DNA from: Terriglobales bacterium
Lineage (GTDB): Bacteria; Acidobacteriota; Terriglobia; Bryobacterales; Bryobacteraceae
Direction of reading: 5' to 3'
Length of the DNA: 64,000 bases
Assembly: GCA_027485675.1 (NCBI GenBank)
Contig: JAIXQP010000022.1
Coordinates: 62,001-126,000, forward strand
Position 1 is the stretch's first letter. Each line of letters starts with the position of its first letter. Made by a program: the position numbers and the translations under genes. Below, one piece after another: positions 61,328 to 64,000 of this stretch. The notes under the pieces were generated by a model, which saw nothing but the letters and a program-made list of their open reading frames with translations, searched no databases and was not told the origin of the DNA.

Positions 61328-62332
61328 ATGATGTGGCGTGGTGTAGTTGGACTCGTGGTCATGGCGGCGAGCCTGGGTCTGTTGCCGGAACGGCTGCGGG
61401 CGATGGATCTGCGGTTGAGCAATCCTTCCTTACCGGTGGCCCGGGCAGGCTTTCCCTATCAACAGGGGCCTTTGCTGGTCGAAAGCAGCGGGCGCTGTCC
61501 GGTGGGTGCCACGGGCATGCGGCTGGTGAATGGCAGTCTGCCGGAAGGGATGACGCTGGACGCCGCAGGGTATCTCCGCGGAACTCCGCGGGAACCCGGC
61601 ACCTATGGTTTTGCCGTGGAGCTTCGGACGGCCTGCTCCCGCGCGGTGGAGCAACTGGTGCTGCAGGTCGGCATGGCGCCGATGCTGCGCGTTTCGGCCA
61701 TGGAGCTATCGTTTTCCAGCGAACGGGGCGGACGGCCTCCGGAGCCCCAACGGATGATGGTCTCCGGCAGTCAGCCGGGACTTCAATATCAGATGTCGGC
61801 CGAAGGCGCCCCCTGGCTTGAGATCCGGCCCCGCCGGGGCGCTCTGCCGCCGCCCGGCGCCGCCTTGGAATCCGATGCCGTCGACCTGTTCGTGCACCCG
61901 GAAAAACTCGATAGCGGGGAATACCATACGACCTTGTTGACCTACGCCTGGGGCGGGACGGCCCCGGCCGCCACCCGGGTCCATCTCACGGTGAAACCGG
62001 CCGGTACCGGTTGGGACGGTGTCCGCACCATGCCGATGATGACGGCCCCGGCGCCGGTAACCCCCATCCCCATCGTCATCGTTCCTCCCGCTTCCCTCCA
62101 GCCGCCGCCCCCGCCCAAACCGGTCGCCAAACCCAAGCCGGTCGTCGCGCAGAAGCCGCCGGCGCCCAAGCGCCCGGTGGTTCCCATCACGCGCTCCCGC
62201 ATTGTGACGGTGCCGAAGGTGACCTTACCGGAAGCGAGCAAAGCGCCCTCGAAGCTGCTCGGCCCGCCGGAGGTTCCAAAGGTGGAGCCGCCCGCGCCGC
62301 CCAAAAAGAGTGAGGGCGGCGGCGGTCACTAA
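61328..62332 (+). CDS. Exported Ig-like-domain protein with Pro-rich tail
   Basis: 334 residues. A signal peptide or anchor (MMWRGVVGLVVMAASLGLLP) is followed by a putative-Ig (He_PIG-like) domain: SLPVARAGFPYQQGPLLVESS, LVNGSLPEGMTLDAAGYLRG, TPREPGTYGFAVEL. A second beta domain (about 120-225) has LSFSSERGG and APWLEIRPRRG, like a BACON-type domain. A Pro/Lys-rich tail (about 230-334, PPPPPKPVAKPKPV) could span the wall or bind TonB-like partners. Start ATG 61328 is tentative; an in-frame GTG lies ten codons upstream. No enzymatic motif is seen. Confidence 0.75.
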   Translation: MMWRGVVGLVVMAASLGLLPERLRAMDLRLSNPSLPVARAGFPYQQGPLLVESSGRCPVGATGMRLVNGSLPEGMTLDAAGYLRGTPREPGTYGFAVELRTACSRAVEQLVLQVGMAPMLRVSAMELSFSSERGGRPPEPQRMMVSGSQPGLQYQMSAEGAPWLEIRPRRGALPPPGAALESDAVDLFVHPEKLDSGEYHTTLLTYAWGGTAPAATRVHLTVKPAGTGWDGVRTMPMMTAPAPVTPIPIVIVPPASLQPPPPPKPVAKPKPVVAQKPPAPKRPVVPITRSRIVTVPKVTLPEASKAPSKLLGPPEVPKVEPPAPPKKSEGGGGH

Positions 62333-62371
62333 GTAGTTTGTGGTACTCTCTCGGTCATCCTTCTGACCGAC

Positions 62372-62965
62372 ATGGACGAGACTGCTATCACCCAACTGCT
62401 GGTCCGGGTTTCGCAAGGCGACAAACACTCCGAGAACCGCCTGCTCGATCTGGTCTACGGCGAGTTGAAGCGCCTGGCCGCGCAAGCCATGCGCCGCGAA
62501 CGAGCCGACCACACGCTGCAACCCTCTGCCCTGGTCAACGAAGCTTACTGTAAGTTGGCCGGTACGCAAAAAGTCCCTTGGGAGAATCGGCGCCACTTCT
62601 ATGCAACCGCCGCCCGCATCATGCGGAACATCCTGATTGACCACGCGCGGGAGAATCAGGCCGCCAAGCGGGGCGGCCCCCAAAACCACAAAGTGGAACT
62701 GCGCGAGGATCTACTCCGGATCGATGACGACGCGGCAACTTTTTTGGCCCTCGATCAGGCGTTACAACGCCTAGCCTTAGTAGACGCCCGGCAAGCGCAG
62801 ATCGTCGAACTGCGGTTTTTCGGAGGACTGGGCGTAGAGGAGACCGCGGCCACCATGAACCTGTCCGAACGGACCGTCAAAAGAGACTGGATGGTGGCCC
62901 GCGCATGGCTGGAAGCGGAGTTGACGCGCACAGCCGGAGACCAGCATCGTGCCGTGGGAGCCTGA
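62372..62965 (+). CDS. ECF RNA polymerase sigma factor (Sig-70_X6 type)
   Basis: A 197-residue sigma factor. Region 2 (about 10-85, LVRVSQGDKHSENRLLDLVYGELKRLAAQ and HTLQPSALVNEAYCKL) and region 4 (about 125-180, LDQALQRLALVDARQAQIVELRFFGGLGVEETAATM then SERTVKRDWMVARAWL) match the sigma factors known to be encoded next to Ser/Thr protein kinases in Acidobacteria and Planctomycetes. No anti-sigma gene follows. The kinase gene starts inside its last codons (17-base overlap), so control by phosphorylation is likely (inference). Confidence 0.93.
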   Translation: MDETAITQLLVRVSQGDKHSENRLLDLVYGELKRLAAQAMRRERADHTLQPSALVNEAYCKLAGTQKVPWENRRHFYATAARIMRNILIDHARENQAAKRGGPQNHKVELREDLLRIDDDAATFLALDQALQRLALVDARQAQIVELRFFGGLGVEETAATMNLSERTVKRDWMVARAWLEAELTRTAGDQHRAVGA

Positions 62966-64000
62966 ACGCTGGGAGCGCGTCAAGGAGCTCTTCGAACAAG
63001 CCGCGGAACTGCCCGAGGCAGAGCGAGCCGCGTTCCTGCTGCGCGCCTGCCCGGACGATGAGGAGATCCGCCGCGAAGTGGAACGCCTGCTGGGCTTCGG
63101 CAACGTCGCCGAGGCCTTCGTCGACCGGACGCCCGGCTTGGGCGGCATGCTAGCCGGCTTCACCGACGCCCCCCGTTCCTGCCAGCCTGGCGAGGTGCTC
63201 GCCGGCCGCTTCCGCATCGTCCGGATGGTGGGCCGCGGCGGTATGGGCGAGGTTTTCGAGGCCTTTGACGAAGTGCTCAAACAACGGGTGGCGCTCAAGA
63301 CCATCCGCCCCGAGATCGTTCACGAACCCCGGATGGAGGAGCGCTTCCGCCGCGAGATTCTCCTCGCCCGTCAGGTGACGCATCCCAACGTCTGCCGCGT
63401 CTATGACTTCGTCAAGACGGAACGGCTCGGATTCCTGACCATGGAGTTCCTCGAAGGGGAGACGCTGGCGCAATTCCTGCGCCGGCGGAAGCGGCTCACT
63501 CTCGACGAGGCCCGTCCGCTGATTGAGCAGATGGCCGCGGCGCTGACGGCGGCGCACCGGGCGGGCGTCGTCCACCGGGACTTCAAGAGCGCCAACGTGT
63601 TTCTGACGCAGGAGCGCGACGGGACCACCCGCGTGGTCGTCACCGACTTCGGCCTCGCGAGAAGCATCGCCCCCGAAGACGCGGAGTCGGAGACCGCCCG
63701 GGGCGCGGGAACCCCGGCCTTCATGGCCCCGGAGCAGTTAGACGGCCGGCCGGTGGGGCCAGCGGCGGACATCTACGCCCTCGGCCTCGTGATGTACGAG
63801 ATGGCCACCGGTTCCCTGCCCTACACCGGCGATTCCCCCTTACAGGTGGCCGTGCGCCGCCTGCGCGAGAAGCCGAAGCCCCCGCGGGCCGTAGCGCCGG
63901 AGGTGGACAGCAAATGGGACGCGGTGATTCTGCGCTGCCTCGAAGCCGAGCCGGAAGACCGGTTCGCCGAAGCCAGCGGCGTCGTCAAAAGCCTCGCCAG
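62949..64000 (+). CDS. Serine/threonine protein kinase, N-terminal part
   Basis: At least 350 residues, cut by the window end. An N-terminal helical region (about 1-75, PWEPERWERVKELFEQAAELPEAERAAF) is the usual start of acidobacterial receptor-like kinases. The kinase domain follows: Gly loop MVGRGGMGEVFEAFD (Gly95-Gly100), Lys117 in VALKTI, HRDFKSANVFL with His209-Arg210-Asp211, TDFGLARS with Asp233, then GTPAFMAPEQL and AADIYALGLVMYEMATG. All catalytic residues are present. The sensor part would lie beyond the window. GTG 62949 overlaps the sigma gene by 17 bases. Confidence 0.93.
   Translation, partial: MPWEPERWERVKELFEQAAELPEAERAAFLLRACPDDEEIRREVERLLGFGNVAEAFVDRTPGLGGMLAGFTDAPRSCQPGEVLAGRFRIVRMVGRGGMGEVFEAFDEVLKQRVALKTIRPEIVHEPRMEERFRREILLARQVTHPNVCRVYDFVKTERLGFLTMEFLEGETLAQFLRRRKRLTLDEARPLIEQMAAALTAAHRAGVVHRDFKSANVFLTQERDGTTRVVVTDFGLARSIAPEDAESETARGAGTPAFMAPEQLDGRPVGPAADIYALGLVMYEMATGSLPYTGDSPLQVAVRRLREKPKPPRAVAPEVDSKWDAVILRCLEAEPEDRFAEASGVVKSLA

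Noticed and set aside
1-64000. Mobile elements, phage, CRISPR arrays, defence or toxin-antitoxin systems
   Set aside because: No transposase, integrase, direct-repeat array, Cas or restriction gene was seen in any frame; base composition is even throughout.

Overview
The window is about 64 kb of high-GC, densely coded bacterial chromosome. Every gene except the two cut by the window ends looks intact. I see no tRNA, rRNA, insertion sequence, phage gene or CRISPR array. The gene content resembles Acidobacteriota of the Bryobacterales/Solibacter type. The evidence is a DUF1549/DUF1553 plus DUF1501 pair, Cys-type sulfatases, an ECF sigma factor (Sig-70_X6 type) overlapping a Ser/Thr kinase, a carboxypeptidase-regulatory-like TonB receptor, and many secreted one-off enzymes. 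This placement is inference from gene content, not from a marker gene.

Layout. 1-3.9 kb: the tail of a LuxR-type regulator, then a YfhO-like and a GT-C membrane protein that converge. 3.9-9.0 kb: a cobalamin riboswitch followed by btuB-btuF-btuD-btuC. 9.1-15.8 kb: an RsbQ-like hydrolase with a PAS hybrid kinase, converging on an NtrC-type regulator and its PDZ/membrane/GAF/PAS kinase. 16-18.7 kb: tpx, an MgtC/DUF4010 protein and a double UspA protein. 18.7-26.2 kb: the DUF1553/DUF1501 pair, a Zn alcohol dehydrogenase, an M48 protease and a PLC-like protein. 26.2-33.4 kb: ilvE with a strong terminator, then a same-strand run of nagA, a 2OG oxygenase, an unknown protein, a GT-C protein, an intradiol dioxygenase and a WD40 protein. 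33.4-41.3 kb (minus strand): a metallopeptidase, a PQQ propeller and two sulfatases flanking two paralogous small membrane proteins. 41.3-49.4 kb: DUF2490, dctA, an esterase, an FGE-fold protein, an Lrp/DUF2892/sigma cluster, PhyH, a BsuPI protein and a Gfo/Idh protein. 49.4-53.1 kb: a second YfhO protein and another GT-C protein. 53.2-59.8 kb: marR-SnoaL-yceI and a phosphatase group. 59.8-64 kb: a DHH phosphoesterase, two secreted unknowns, the ECF sigma factor and the kinase.

How it works together. The clearest units are B12 uptake under riboswitch control, a small-molecule hydrolase feeding a phosphorelay, a sigma-54 two-component system, a MarR-controlled YceI operon and a secreted phosphatase group. 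Two genome-style traits recur. Convergent genes abut or share a tetranucleotide stop on opposite strands (four exact cases). Several isolated genes have a -10-like hexamer only 6-7 nt before the start codon, which suggests leaderless transcripts. The most system-like candidates for follow-up are the RsbQ/PAS-kinase module, the sulfatase/membrane-paralogue block, and the sigma factor fused to its own zinc anti-sigma domain.
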